A stretch of DNA of 64,000 nt from Bacillus timonensis. Lineage in GTDB: Bacteria; Bacillota; Bacilli; Bacillales; Bacillaceae_L. The stretch lies in assembly GCA_020171895.1 (NCBI GenBank), contig JAIVAN010000009.1, positions 1-64,000 of the forward strand, given 5' to 3'. The translations under genes and the position numbers were made by a program. The notes under the pieces were generated by a model that saw only the letters and a list, made by a program, of their open reading frames with translations, ran no database searches and had not been told where the DNA came from. Below, piece by piece: positions 1-8,043 of the stretch; position 1 is the first letter of the stretch, and every line of letters starts with the position of its first letter.

Positions 1-210
1 TGAAGAACTTTTCGAAGAGGATTTACCCACTTTTTCGGACTTCATCCTGCCTATGAAGGACTTTTTGAGTTGAATCTACTATCATTTTGGACTTCATAAC
101 GTCGATGAAGAACTTTTCGAAGAGGATTTATCCACTTTTCGGACTTCATCCTGCCTAATGAAGGACTTCTGAAGGGAATCAACTATCATTTCAGAAGTAT
201 GCTTGCTCCA
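1..210. repeat. tandem repeat, about 105-bp unit, two copies
   Basis: A block starting TGAAGAACTTTTCGAAGAGG at position 1 recurs at position 106 with a few substitutions, giving two units of about 105 bp. Each unit also carries GGACTTCAT and ATGAAGGACTT segments that can form short hairpins. The array may continue past the left edge of the window. No coding frame is evident and the function is unknown. Confidence 0.8.
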
Positions 211-272
211 TAAAAGTAGGAGAATACAATTTAGAACACTACCTTTCCATAAGAAATAGATACAAATCATCT

Positions 273-305
273 TAAAAAACCCCTTAGACCATTCGTCTAA
301 GGGGT
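273..305 (-). terminator. rho-independent terminator of the S-layer protease gene
   Basis: A perfect 10-bp stem (CCCCTTAGAC with GTCTAAGGGG) is followed on the minus strand by a T run. It lies just after the stop codon of the SLH-domain protease gene. Confidence 0.9.
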
Positions 306-315
306 ATTCCTGCTA

Positions 316-2781
316 TTACTTCAAGAATGCATTATAAAATCTTGTCATCGCGACTGCGAAGTCACCACGTGTTACGTGAGCTTCTGGGCTAAATGTTGCT
401 TTTACTGTAGGAACAAGATCATAAGGACCTTGTGTTACTGTAAAGTATGCATTTAAGATGTTTAGATCTAAGGCTAGTTGTACATAACCTTTAAGTTCTG
501 CTGGAATATTAGCAGCATCTTCAATTTTGATGCGTTGGTCTTTGTATTGAACCGTTACGTCACCAGTGAATGCTTTTGCATCATTTTGTAAGCCAAGACT
601 TTGTACGAGAGAGTATGCCAATTCTGCTCTTGTTACTGAACCATTTGGATCAAACTTTCCATTTGATTTTGCTTTCATAACCCCATCCATGATGTGTTTT
701 GTATCTTGGAAAGCAGCGCCTCTTGCTACTGCTGCTTCAACAAAAGCTACGTCCCCACTTGTCACATCGGTGAATGTTGCAGTAGTAGGTAAAGATTGAC
801 GAATTTCAGCACCCATTACTAAATATTTGGCTAAATCTTTTCGCTTCAGCGTTGCATCTGGATTGAAGTTTCCATTTGCATAACCGTCGAATAAACGCTC
901 ATTTACACCCATTTGAATAGCACCTGCTGCTGGATGATTACTGATATCATTTAAACCCGTGAAGCCACTTACTTTTGTAAAAGCTAATGAGCCTTTTACT
1001 GTTTCTGGCAAAGCATTACCGAATGGGTTTGCTTCATTCCCTCTTAACCCACGAATTTCAGCCTTCCAAGTACCCGCCATTGGTGAATTTACTGAAACTG
1101 TACGATCTGTATAAAGCGTAAATAATAAGCTAATTCCAGAGCTATATTCTGTTCCATCAGGTGCAATTAGAACTAGATTGATCGGATTACCCGTTTCTCC
1201 AAGTAAGCCTTTTCCATCTACTTTTGCAACGAGGTTTGATAATCCTTGCTCTACATTAAATTCATACGCATTAGAAGAAAGCGATACTGGGTTAAAGTTT
1301 ACTGAGAAATCTTTTCTTTCAGTTGTTGCTTCAACGTTACTATTGAACGTTTGTGTTGCATTTACTGTGCTACCGTAAGCTGTGCCATTAAATGCTGCGT
1401 CAATAGCTGCATACGCATTTACATAACCAGCTCCTACTTCCCAAGACTCATAGCCTGGCATATTTGTAGCTGTTTGCATAAGGATTTGTTTTACTTCCTC
1501 TGGAGAAAGTAATGGATTTGCTTCTAATAATAGTGCTACAACACCCGCTACATGCGGAGTAGCCATCGATGTACCGCTCATATGAGTATAGAAAGGCACA
1601 TGTGCTGGATCTAAGTTTGTTGCGTCTTGCTCTGCTGATAAACTTGATACTGGAGCAATAACACGAGTTGAGATAATATCCACACCTGGTGCTGTTACTG
1701 TTGGTTGATCAACCCACGTCCATTCTTTGCCGTCCATTGTAAATGTTCCACCTACACCTTTTGTGCCGCGAGATGAGAAGCCTGCTAGTGTTCCATCCTT
1801 CACACCAGCTCCTACTGAGATAACCCATGGAGCTTTCGCATAAGGATTATGCGTGTTTTCACCAGGTCCTTCATTTCCTGCTGCAAAAAGAACTGTAATT
1901 CCACGATCATATGCTGCTTTACTTGCAACGTTAATTGGGTGATTAGGATTAAAGTCTCCTGAAGATCCCCAAGAGTTCGTAATAACTCGAATGTTATATC
2001 GAGATTGATTTGTTATTGCATAATCGAATCCACCGATACCATCTAGAACGAATAATGCTGCACCTGAACCATAGCCGATTAAGTCAGCACCTGGAGCGGC
2101 ACCCTCGTATTTTCCACTAGACATTGCACCAGTTCCTCCAACTGTACCCGCTACGTGTGTACCATGACCTGAATTTGTATCAGTGTTTGCTACATCTTCT
2201 TGATACGTTACTGGGAGAAGCGTTCGTGATAGTGCATTTAAATTGGTTGACCCTAATACGTTTTGTACAAGATTTTTCCCAAATTCATGGTCTTTATGTG
2301 TTCCATCTACACCGCTGTCATTTACAACAACGCCAACACCTTTACCTGATACAGGTAAGCCGCCATTTGCTTTACGGAAGTTATCATCTGTTCTGGCTTT
2401 GTCAACGCCTGTAATTTCTGTTGCATCCGCATTAAAGTATTGAAGTTTGCTATTTAAGTATAATGAGCGTACTTCACTGTTTGTTGAAAGCTGTTCAATC
2501 TGAGCTGGTGTAGCAAGTACTCCAGCAATCGGTAAGGACTTCATTGTTAAGCCTGTTTCAATTCCAAGACCTTTCAAAACATTCAATTGACTTTCCGATG
2601 GAGCACCACTGCCGTTAAATGTCACAATGACTTGTAATGTGTTTAACGTTTCCATCGCTTCTGTTAATAATGGATCGATTGTTACTCCACTTACCTCTGT
2701 TGCTTTTGCAGTTTGATGATTGCTTAGAAATGTTGGAACTACTAATAATACAGCTAATAATACAGACAACCAACGTTTCAT
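316..2781 (-). CDS. S8 subtilisin-like serine protease with three C-terminal SLH domains
   Basis: This is a secreted subtilase predicted to be held on the cell surface. The start is the ATG of MKRWLS: GGAGAGGGG lies 7 nt upstream, whereas an ATG six codons earlier would place that ribosome site inside the gene. The product is 821 residues. Residues 1-27 look like a signal peptide and about 35-120 like an inhibitor I9-type propeptide. The catalytic triad is visible: Asp near 155 (NDSGVDGTH), His near 206 (GHGTHVAG) and Ser near 405 (GTSMATPHVAG), with the oxyanion Asn in AAGNEGPG. From about 625 to the end there are three S-layer homology repeats, which in this family bind pyruvylated secondary wall polymer. 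It is monocistronic with its own terminator. The natural substrate cannot be told from sequence. Confidence 0.93.
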   Translation of the reverse strand: MKRWLSVLLAVLLVVPTFLSNHQTAKATEVSGVTIDPLLTEAMETLNTLQVIVTFNGSGAPSESQLNVLKGLGIETGLTMKSLPIAGVLATPAQIEQLSTNSEVRSLYLNSKLQYFNADATEITGVDKARTDDNFRKANGGLPVSGKGVGVVVNDSGVDGTHKDHEFGKNLVQNVLGSTNLNALSRTLLPVTYQEDVANTDTNSGHGTHVAGTVGGTGAMSSGKYEGAAPGADLIGYGSGAALFVLDGIGGFDYAITNQSRYNIRVITNSWGSSGDFNPNHPINVASKAAYDRGITVLFAAGNEGPGENTHNPYAKAPWVISVGAGVKDGTLAGFSSRGTKGVGGTFTMDGKEWTWVDQPTVTAPGVDIISTRVIAPVSSLSAEQDATNLDPAHVPFYTHMSGTSMATPHVAGVVALLLEANPLLSPEEVKQILMQTATNMPGYESWEVGAGYVNAYAAIDAAFNGTAYGSTVNATQTFNSNVEATTERKDFSVNFNPVSLSSNAYEFNVEQGLSNLVAKVDGKGLLGETGNPINLVLIAPDGTEYSSGISLLFTLYTDRTVSVNSPMAGTWKAEIRGLRGNEANPFGNALPETVKGSLAFTKVSGFTGLNDISNHPAAGAIQMGVNERLFDGYANGNFNPDATLKRKDLAKYLVMGAEIRQSLPTTATFTDVTSGDVAFVEAAVARGAAFQDTKHIMDGVMKAKSNGKFDPNGSVTRAELAYSLVQSLGLQNDAKAFTGDVTVQYKDQRIKIEDAANIPAELKGYVQLALDLNILNAYFTVTQGPYDLVPTVKATFSPEAHVTRGDFAVAMTRFYNAFLK

Positions 2782-3103
2782 TCGATTTCCCCTCTCCATG
2801 TTTTAGTTGAATTAGCGGTGGCTGCATCATCCAGTTCGATCTACACTAATTCTTGAGCCCTTTATAGAGCTTTCCATCTTAGTCTTATTATCTAGGCTAG
2901 CTTGTGTTTTTCCTATTCAGCAAAGGTCATAAATCCTAATTCCATAGGAAGTATTTTCAAATCATACAAAAGTTGTATATGGGTAGGTCGTTTGGTTGTT
3001 AGATGAGTGTTTTTTTCACTAGAGTTTTTTTAGAACTAAACTTCATGTTCTGTTGGGAACTTCTGTGGATGATTTTATATTTGAATTGAATAACTTGAAG
3101 GTT
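2782..3103. other. intergenic stretch, no gene seen
   Basis: This is AT-rich DNA upstream of the SLH protease gene. It must hold that gene's promoter, but I could not assign a convincing -35/-10 pair. Short open frames across it have no ribosome site and no protein-like composition. Confidence 0.5.
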
Positions 3104-3290
3104 GATAGAATGAAGGATTTTTTGAGTGATAGAAGGAATTTTTGTATGAATTAGAGATAAATTGAAAGAATTTAATTATTACAATAAATGTAAGTGATCG
3201 AATAATTTTTGTATGTGCTCGAAAAAATTTTTTATCCGCTAGAATTTTTTTCAAAAGTGATTGAAAAATTTCCAAAACTGCTAGAATCCT
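3104..3290. repeat. degenerate direct repeats of about 18-25 bp
   Basis: Irregular units of the type GATAGAA-N-AATTTTTGTATG-N-GCT recur about seven times with heavy divergence (for example near 3104, 3128, 3196, 3220 and 3259). An open frame across this stretch on the minus strand reflects the A/T composition and is not supported as a gene. Confidence 0.5.
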
Positions 3291-3513
3291 ATGACTCTCT
3301 CAGATTGCCTTTCAATATAAATGACAACTCTCCCCACATCTCGTCTAAAATCATTTAATTTGGCCCGGTTTTAAAATTTTTTGGAGGGTACTCAACTCCT
3401 CATCAGACCAGTTCTGCTCAGTTTTACTGTTTTTTGATGTTAAAATCAATGATTTAGCTTTGTTTTTTCGTTTCACTCTTGAAAAAGGCCTAAATACCGA
3501 ACTCAAACATACA
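3291..3513. other. intergenic stretch, no gene seen
   Basis: Between the degenerate repeats and the terminator of the next minus-strand operon I see AT-rich sequence without a supported coding frame or RNA motif. Confidence 0.4.
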
Positions 3514-3545
3514 TAAAAAACCTACACTCCATTATAAGTGTAGGA
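3514..3545 (-). terminator. rho-independent terminator
   Basis: An 8-bp stem (CCTACACT with AGTGTAGG) is followed on the minus strand by six T residues, directly after the 151-residue membrane protein gene. Confidence 0.88.
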
Positions 3546-3558
3546 CAGCAAGATAGAT

Positions 3559-4014
3559 CTATATCGTTGATAACCCCAAGACCGGATAATTTTTAACTAA
3601 CGATTTGATTTCACGTATTTGAGATTCATCACATTGAACAAACAACAAGAGCTCTGCCGTTTGATCAGTTTTTAGATCTTCTATCGAACGTTTCTTATAT
3701 ACCATCATGATCAATTTAGAAAGTATGGCTCCACATAAAAAGCCAATCAATCCCCAAAGAACAGGCCCCAGTTTAAGTGAATAACCATACATGACACCAA
3801 ATACTGCTAAAACTGTACCTATTGAGAGTGCCAAATCAGCAAAACTGTACTTTTCTCCATTTTGAACGATTTGCATCGTATATTTATTTTCAGTCGCACT
3901 CACTCTTTCTAATGACGTGATGTGCAAGCTCTCTTTTGCAATTCCCATTTGTTCCATATCTGTTAGTAAAAGCTCTATCTCGACTGAATGTTGGAGTGAC
4001 AATACGACAATCAT
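3559..4014 (-). CDS. small membrane protein of unknown function
   Basis: I do not recognise this 151-residue protein. Residues about 1-55 look like a soluble alpha/beta domain opening with a strand (MIVVLSLQ). Two hydrophobic helices follow (about 60-78 and 85-107), one containing the small-residue pattern GLIGFLCGAI, and then a cytoplasmic-type tail. The start has an AGGAGATAG ribosome site that overlaps the stop of the upstream gene, only 2 nt away. The pair is therefore translationally coupled and probably forms one membrane complex. Confidence 0.8.
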   Translation of the reverse strand: MIVVLSLQHSVEIELLLTDMEQMGIAKESLHITSLERVSATENKYTMQIVQNGEKYSFADLALSIGTVLAVFGVMYGYSLKLGPVLWGLIGFLCGAILSKLIMMVYKKRSIEDLKTDQTAELLLFVQCDESQIREIKSLVKNYPVLGLSTI

Positions 4015-4016
4015 GG

Positions 4017-4793
4017 CTATCTCCTATCTTGTTCAAATATTTCTTGTAAAACGATCGGGTTGGAAAACATTTTATGAAAATACCTCGTTTGTTCAAATCG
4101 AAACATTTTGTTTAATTCAATGGAGCAAATATATGCATTATAGACAGAAAAGCCATAGATGGAGGGCATAAATAATAGCCATTGCATATCAAGACTTGTC
4201 GTTACTCCTTGTATATCTCCAACAACTATTAAATGAATCACACTAATCACATTTGAAAAATAGCAAGTCAGTACCCAGATTGTTAACGTATAGAAACCCA
4301 TTGCATAATTTTGTGTATATAACTGTCCTAATCCTGGAGTTAAGCAGGACAAGCCCATTGCAAGTACTGGGTTTCTTTTTTCTAAGTAATTGATATCAAA
4401 TGGCCTTAGTACATATTTTTGGAGGGGTGCCTTCGAACGATCAGCAAGTATACTTAATTTATTTAACTCAATCGTAATTCTTCTAGAGTCCCATATGGTA
4501 AAAAAATAAACGCCAACATATAAAAGTGCTAATTGCGGATTGATAACTTCTACGGCTAAATCAAATTGTCCAGTAAAGGAGTAAAAGATGGCTTCATTTA
4601 AGTTAGAGTGAACATTTATAAAAAACTCCCAAATGATTAGGATTGAACCAATTAAATATCTACACAGCATAATATGTCCAAATCCAGGAAGTGCCGCAGA
4701 CCACCACATGATGATATTTGGATTTCGAATATGTAGAAAATTATTTATATAAGAAGTCATCACTGCTTTTGGATAACGAATGTCTTTTTCCAA
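4017..4793 (-). CDS. multipass membrane protein with duplicated PGxG motif
   Basis: This is a 258-residue protein of unknown function. It starts at TTG, with GAGGTGA six nt upstream. Two similar segments are visible: one with LPGFGH-(I)-Y near residues 34-45 and one with TPGLGQLY near 150-160. Each is followed by a glycine and a hydrophobic helix, so the protein looks like an internal duplication of a TM2-like hairpin unit. It has about six hydrophobic segments. It is the first gene of a two-gene operon with the 151-residue protein. The TM2 resemblance is inference from the PGxG pattern only. Confidence 0.8.
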   Translation of the reverse strand: MEKDIRYPKAVMTSYINNFLHIRNPNIIMWWSAALPGFGHIMLCRYLIGSILIIWEFFINVHSNLNEAIFYSFTGQFDLAVEVINPQLALLYVGVYFFTIWDSRRITIELNKLSILADRSKAPLQKYVLRPFDINYLEKRNPVLAMGLSCLTPGLGQLYTQNYAMGFYTLTIWVLTCYFSNVISVIHLIVVGDIQGVTTSLDMQWLLFMPSIYGFSVYNAYICSIELNKMFRFEQTRYFHKMFSNPIVLQEIFEQDRR

Positions 4794-4851
4794 CTCGTTT
4801 CACCTCTTATTTTAAAATTTCCAAAAAAAGTAATTTATATTCTACTAAACA

Positions 4852-4879
4852 AAAAAAGAGCCACTCTATTATAGAGCAC
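4852..4879 (-). terminator. weak terminator-like hairpin
   Basis: A short stem (CTCTA with TAGAG) overlaps the stop codon of the CPBP protease gene and is followed on the minus strand by seven T residues. It is a weak hairpin and its role is uncertain. Confidence 0.4.
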
Positions 4880-5771
4880 CCCTTTCATTTGTCATTGGCG
4901 TTTTTAATTTTTGTTCTTTTTTTTCATTGATAATATATAAAACAGCCGAAATTAATAATAAAAGGATGGCTGTTGCTTCTAGCATGATGTCGAAGTAAAA
5001 CCATGAGATTGTGACTAGCACATCATATAATGCGTGAGTTAATACTAGCATCCATAAGTTTCTCGTCCATAGTAAAAGCACGGCAAATACAGCACCTGAA
5101 ATTCCTGTTAATACTGTCGTTCCAATAAATACAGGGAGTTCGTAGTCAGCGGTAAATGTATGTGACCAACCAAAAAGGATAGAGCTGACAGCAACGGCAA
5201 TATATAAAAAAGGTGTATGATTCATATATTCCCAGCGACTACCTATTATACCTTTGAAGAATAAAAGGATAAGTGCGATATAAGCTAGTCTCCATATTTC
5301 TTCCGTACCTGCTAAAATTGAGGATAAGAAATCATATCCTACATAATCAACGATTGAAAAGATATAAAACATTCTTTCATCTTGCGTTGGGCTTTCAGGG
5401 ATATCCTCTTCAACGGTTTGCAAATAGTCATTTGCTTCTTCTACTACTTGTTCATGATTGTTCCAATAAGGCTCAAAAATGGAATATGTTAAGCTATCGA
5501 CCATTCCTACTGATGTATAAAAGATTAGGTAAACAATTGTAAATTGGAAAAATAGTTTGTGGAATGGCTGTTTTGCATTTTCTTCTGGCTTTAAGGCGCG
5601 GTGTAGCTTTATTCCTACATAGAATGAGATCATGCATATTAGCTGATAAAGCGTGCTCATGAGGTGTGAATAATTTGTGAAATAAAGAACGATGTCAATT
5701 CCAATTGTAATAAAGAGTAGGAGTGCGATGTCTTTTTTGGTTATTTGTCTTATTAGTTTTGATGGTAGCAT
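4869..5771 (-). CDS. CPBP-family intramembrane metalloprotease
   Basis: This 300-residue integral membrane protein has about eight hydrophobic segments. The three CPBP (Abi/CAAX protease) signatures are present in order in the second half: a Glu-Glu-x-x-Arg motif (EEIWR), Phe-x-x-x-His (FGWSH) and a final His-x-x-x-Asp (HALYD). These residues form the metal site in characterised relatives such as Rce1. A longer than usual soluble loop, rich in Glu and Asp, precedes the first motif. It appears monocistronic. The substrate is unknown; relatives process prenylated proteins, bacteriocins or anti-sigma factors. Confidence 0.85.
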   Translation of the reverse strand: MLPSKLIRQITKKDIALLLFITIGIDIVLYFTNYSHLMSTLYQLICMISFYVGIKLHRALKPEENAKQPFHKLFFQFTIVYLIFYTSVGMVDSLTYSIFEPYWNNHEQVVEEANDYLQTVEEDIPESPTQDERMFYIFSIVDYVGYDFLSSILAGTEEIWRLAYIALILLFFKGIIGSRWEYMNHTPFLYIAVAVSSILFGWSHTFTADYELPVFIGTTVLTGISGAVFAVLLLWTRNLWMLVLTHALYDVLVTISWFYFDIMLEATAILLLLISAVLYIINEKKEQKLKTPMTNERGAL

Positions 5772-5866
5772 TGGTCCATCCTTTCTTATTATCTTGTTAG
5801 CTACTATTTTAATCGATAGGGCGTTAAGATGACATGAATATTTTCGGGGTTATGAATCTTTTATGC

Positions 5867-6108
5867 TACCCTGAAAATACAAATCTGAATATGGGGTGTT
5901 AACCTTCGTTGCAGGACTCTCGCTTTCCGCGGGGCGCTCCTGGAGCCTCCTCGGCTATCGCCTGTGGGGTCTCCAGTCCAGCGCATCTCCCGCAGGAGTC
6001 TCGGTCCTTCCACTTCGGTTAACACGCATGAATAATTGGATACAACTTTCTAATAACAAAAAAAACATTTTCATTCACCATGGTGCAATTCTCACATTGC
6101 ATGGAAGT
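5867..6108 (+). repeat. interspersed structured repeat, copy 1 (left of a tandem pair)
   Basis: This is a 242-bp member of the 11-copy family. It opens with TACCCTGAAAAT and abuts copy 2. The outer stem is GTGTTAACC/GGTTAACAC and the second stem GGAC/GTCC. The inner stems are GCGGG/CCCGC, GCGCT/AGCGC and CTGGAG/CTCCAG, and the tip is GGC-TATC-GCC. A second hairpin near the 3' end pairs TGCAAT with ATTGCA. Open frames across it on both strands are by-products of the stems. Confidence 0.92.
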
Positions 6109-6374
6109 CTACCCTGAAAATACGACATTGTACATGGGGTGTTAACCTCCGTTGCAGGAACCTCGCTTTCCGCGGGGCGCTCCTGGAGCCTCCTCGGCTT
6201 CGCCTGTGGGGTCTCCAGTCCAGCGCATCTCCCGCAGGAGTCTCGGTTCCTTCCACTACGTTTAACACGCATTCATACTTAAATTCCAACATTCTATAAA
6301 CGTAAAAATCCAGTTTACATTTTCATCCTCCATGGTGCAAATTCTTAAATTTCATGATAGTCTACCATGAAAAT
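6109..6374 (+). repeat. interspersed structured repeat, copy 2 (right of a tandem pair)
   Basis: This copy begins with the TACCCTGAAAAT that also ends copy 1, and it closes with TACCATGAAAAT. The outer stem has one mismatch (AACC against GTTT). The second stem is GGAACC/GGTTCC, compensated relative to the GGAC/GTCC of copy 1. The inner stems match copy 1 and the tip is GGC-TTC-GCC. It lies between the divergently transcribed CPBP and TM2 genes. Confidence 0.92.
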
Positions 6375-6453
6375 AGATTGAAAGATTTAAGTACCTAGCA
6401 ATTAATAAAACAATAAAAATCCTTACACCATTTTTGATATTTTCAGAAAAATA

Positions 6454-6482
6454 AAGACAATTGTCGAGTTTTGGCGTATAAT
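6454..6482 (+). promoter_or_regulatory. sigma-A promoter of the TM2 pair with overlapping palindrome
   Basis: AAGACA, 17 nt, then a perfect TATAAT lie about 40 nt before the first TM2 start codon. A 10-bp palindrome, GACAATTGTC (6456-6465), overlaps the -35 box, and a half site AATTGTC recurs at the -10 (6480-6486). This could be an operator, but the regulator is unknown. Confidence 0.65.
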
Positions 6483-6522
6483 TGTCACTGTATTTATTTT
6501 ACATATTAGGGGGAAGTTTTAC

Positions 6523-6852
6523 ATGTCACTTATTAAAAAGCAAGGATTGACTTCGGATGAGCTTCAGTTATTAAGTTCTGAGATGTCAAAGAAACAAAAA
6601 TCAAGCGGTACAACTTGGTTATTATGGATTTTCACAGGTGGACTTGGTGGACACCGTTTTTACTTAGGTAAAACAGGTACGGCAGTAGCTATGCTTTTAA
6701 CATTAGGTGGGTTAGGAATTTGGGCATTCATTGATTTATTCTTAATTAACGGTATGGTAAAAGATACGAACGAGCGCATTGAAGATGAAATTTTGTCTGA
6801 AATTAAATTATTGAACAATGCAAAGAAAAATTCAGCTGCTGCAGGTCAATAA
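6523..6852 (+). CDS. TM2 domain membrane protein
   Basis: This is a 109-residue protein. It has a soluble N-terminal helix rich in Lys, Ser and Glu (residues 1-28), then the TM2 hairpin: a first helix ending [12 protein letters not shown] and a second ending [12 protein letters not shown] coiled, charged tail follows ([13 protein letters not shown]). The GGHRFYLG signature is typical of TM2 proteins, whose molecular role is not established. The ribosome site AGGGGGAAG supports the start. Only 3 nt separate it from a shorter-range paralogue, so the two form an operon. Confidence 0.88.
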   Translation: MSLIKKQGLTSDELQLLSSEMSKKQKSSGTTWLLWIFTGGLGGHRFYLGKTGTAVAMLLTLGGLGIWAFIDLFLINGMVKDTNERIEDEILSEIKLLNNAKKNSAAAGQ

Positions 6853-6855
6853 ATC

Positions 6856-7224
6856 ATGATTTCAAAAAGAGATTTAACGCTAGAAGAATTAGCGGTATTA
6901 GAGAGTGAAATGAGAAAGAAGCAAAAAAATAAAGAGGCTGCATGGGGCCTGTGGGCTGGACTTTCTTTCTTTGGTGCGCATCGTTTTTATACAGAGGATT
7001 ATGGTTATGCTAGTGCAATGCTTTCCACTACGTTTTTACCATTAATTGTACTCTTCTTTGTGCTCATAGATGAATTACCATTCGGATTATTTTACCCATC
7101 TCTATTCTTTGTCATCGGTTCAGTTATTTGGAGTTGGATTGATGCGTTCTTTTTAAATAATAGAGTAGATGTACTGAATGATCAAATTGAACAAAACATA
7201 TTAAAAAATATTAAGCATTATTAA
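6856..7224 (+). CDS. TM2 domain membrane protein, divergent paralogue
   Basis: This 122-residue protein aligns with the preceding gene over its N-terminal helix (LEELAVLESEMRKKQK compared with [16 protein letters not shown]) and the TM2 motif (FGAHRFYTEDYG), and it ends in a similar amphipathic tail. It has extra hydrophobic sequence between the two motifs, with three rather than two helices likely. The pair looks like an ancient tandem duplication whose products may form heteromers. A strong terminator follows immediately. Confidence 0.85.
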   Translation: MISKRDLTLEELAVLESEMRKKQKNKEAAWGLWAGLSFFGAHRFYTEDYGYASAMLSTTFLPLIVLFFVLIDELPFGLFYPSLFFVIGSVIWSWIDAFFLNNRVDVLNDQIEQNILKNIKHY

Positions 7225-7254
7225 ACCTGAAAACATTTGTTTTCAGGTTTTTTT
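7225..7254 (+). terminator. rho-independent terminator of the TM2 operon
   Basis: A 10-bp stem (ACCTGAAAAC with GTTTTCAGGT) is followed by a run of seven T residues, just after the second TM2 stop codon. Confidence 0.93.
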
Positions 7255-7262
7255 CATCCTTG

Positions 7263-7385
7263 TTATTTTAACTGTTGGATTAGTTGCTCGACCGATTGGA
7301 TTTTTTGTACATTTTCAAGTTGAATTTGGTCGTAGCGGACCTCCTGAGTTTGCTTTTGATCTCCTTCTGAAATCCCTATTGTTAC
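7263..7385 (-). pseudogene. possible gene remnant, 40 codons, no start
   Basis: On the minus strand, 40 sense codons read as a plausible soluble peptide rich in Gln and Glu, ending IQSVEQLIQQLK and a stop. A TAG stands directly before the frame and there is no ATG, GTG or TTG near its beginning, so it cannot be translated as it stands. It sits 8 nt after the response-regulator gene. It may be the 3' end of a decayed third gene of that operon. I do not recognise the family. Confidence 0.35.
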
Positions 7386-7392
7386 CTACTTA

Positions 7393-8043
7393 TTATGAGC
7401 CTGGTGGAAGTGGAACAAGTTTATTTTGTACGGCATAAATAACGACTTGTGACCTACTTTTCACATCGAATTTTTTAAATATTTTACTTACGTGAATCTT
7501 TACTGTCTTATCACTAATAAAAAGCCGATCAGCGATTTCTTTGTTACTTAACCCTTCAACAAGACACATTAACACTTCTTTTTCTCGTTCTGTTAATGCT
7601 GTTTCACTTGGTTGCTCTTGCTTTTGTTGCTGATGAAAATTTAGGAGTTTTTTCGTCATAGACGGATGAATCACTGATTCCCCTTTAAAAACCGTCCTTA
7701 TCGCATCTACTACTTGGTCTGATGGGGCATCTTTCAGTAAATAACCATCAGCTCCTTCACGAATTGCAGCCATAAAGTATTCATCATGGCTGTGCATCGT
7801 TAACACAAGAATTTTAATGTGAGGATGCTTTTTTTTCATTATTCCCGTTACTTCAACGCCATTTTTCGTCGGCATATTAATGTCCATCAAAACTACGTCA
7901 GGATTACATTTATTCACCTTTTCTAATGCATCATCACCTGATATTGCTTCTCCGACAACCTTAATGTCATCCTCCATCTCAAAGATATTTCGCAAACCGT
8001 CTCTAAGCACGGCATGATCATCCACTAACATTAGCTTTATCAT
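7393..8043 (-). CDS. NarL/LuxR-type response regulator
   Basis: This is the regulator of a two-component system. I prefer the second ATG (product MIKLMLVDD) because GGGGG lies 8 nt upstream, against only 2 nt for the first ATG at 8049. The receiver domain spans about 1-120 with the acidic pocket (DD), phosphoacceptor Asp in VVLMDINMP, Thr in VLTMH and Lys in LLKDA. A LuxR-type helix-turn-helix follows at about 150-210 ([29 protein letters not shown]). It overlaps the end of the kinase gene by 26 nt, indicating translational coupling. The target genes are unknown. Confidence 0.93.
   Translation of the reverse strand: MIKLMLVDDHAVLRDGLRNIFEMEDDIKVVGEAISGDDALEKVNKCNPDVVLMDINMPTKNGVEVTGIMKKKHPHIKILVLTMHSHDEYFMAAIREGADGYLLKDAPSDQVVDAIRTVFKGESVIHPSMTKKLLNFHQQQKQEQPSETALTEREKEVLMCLVEGLSNKEIADRLFISDKTVKIHVSKIFKKFDVKSRSQVVIYAVQNKLVPLPPGS

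Noticed and set aside
3075-3275. A 66-codon minus-strand open frame rich in Phe, Ile, Lys and Ser.
   Set aside because: It coincides with the degenerate AT-rich repeats and has no ribosome site.
5896-6292. Open frames of 65-75 codons on both strands of every repeat copy (peptides with patterns such as RPHRRSRGGSRSAPRKAR or LSLLGYACG).
   Set aside because: They occur in all copies on both strands because the GC-rich hairpin lacks stop codons. None has a consistent start or ribosome site, and the changes between copies preserve base pairing rather than amino acids.
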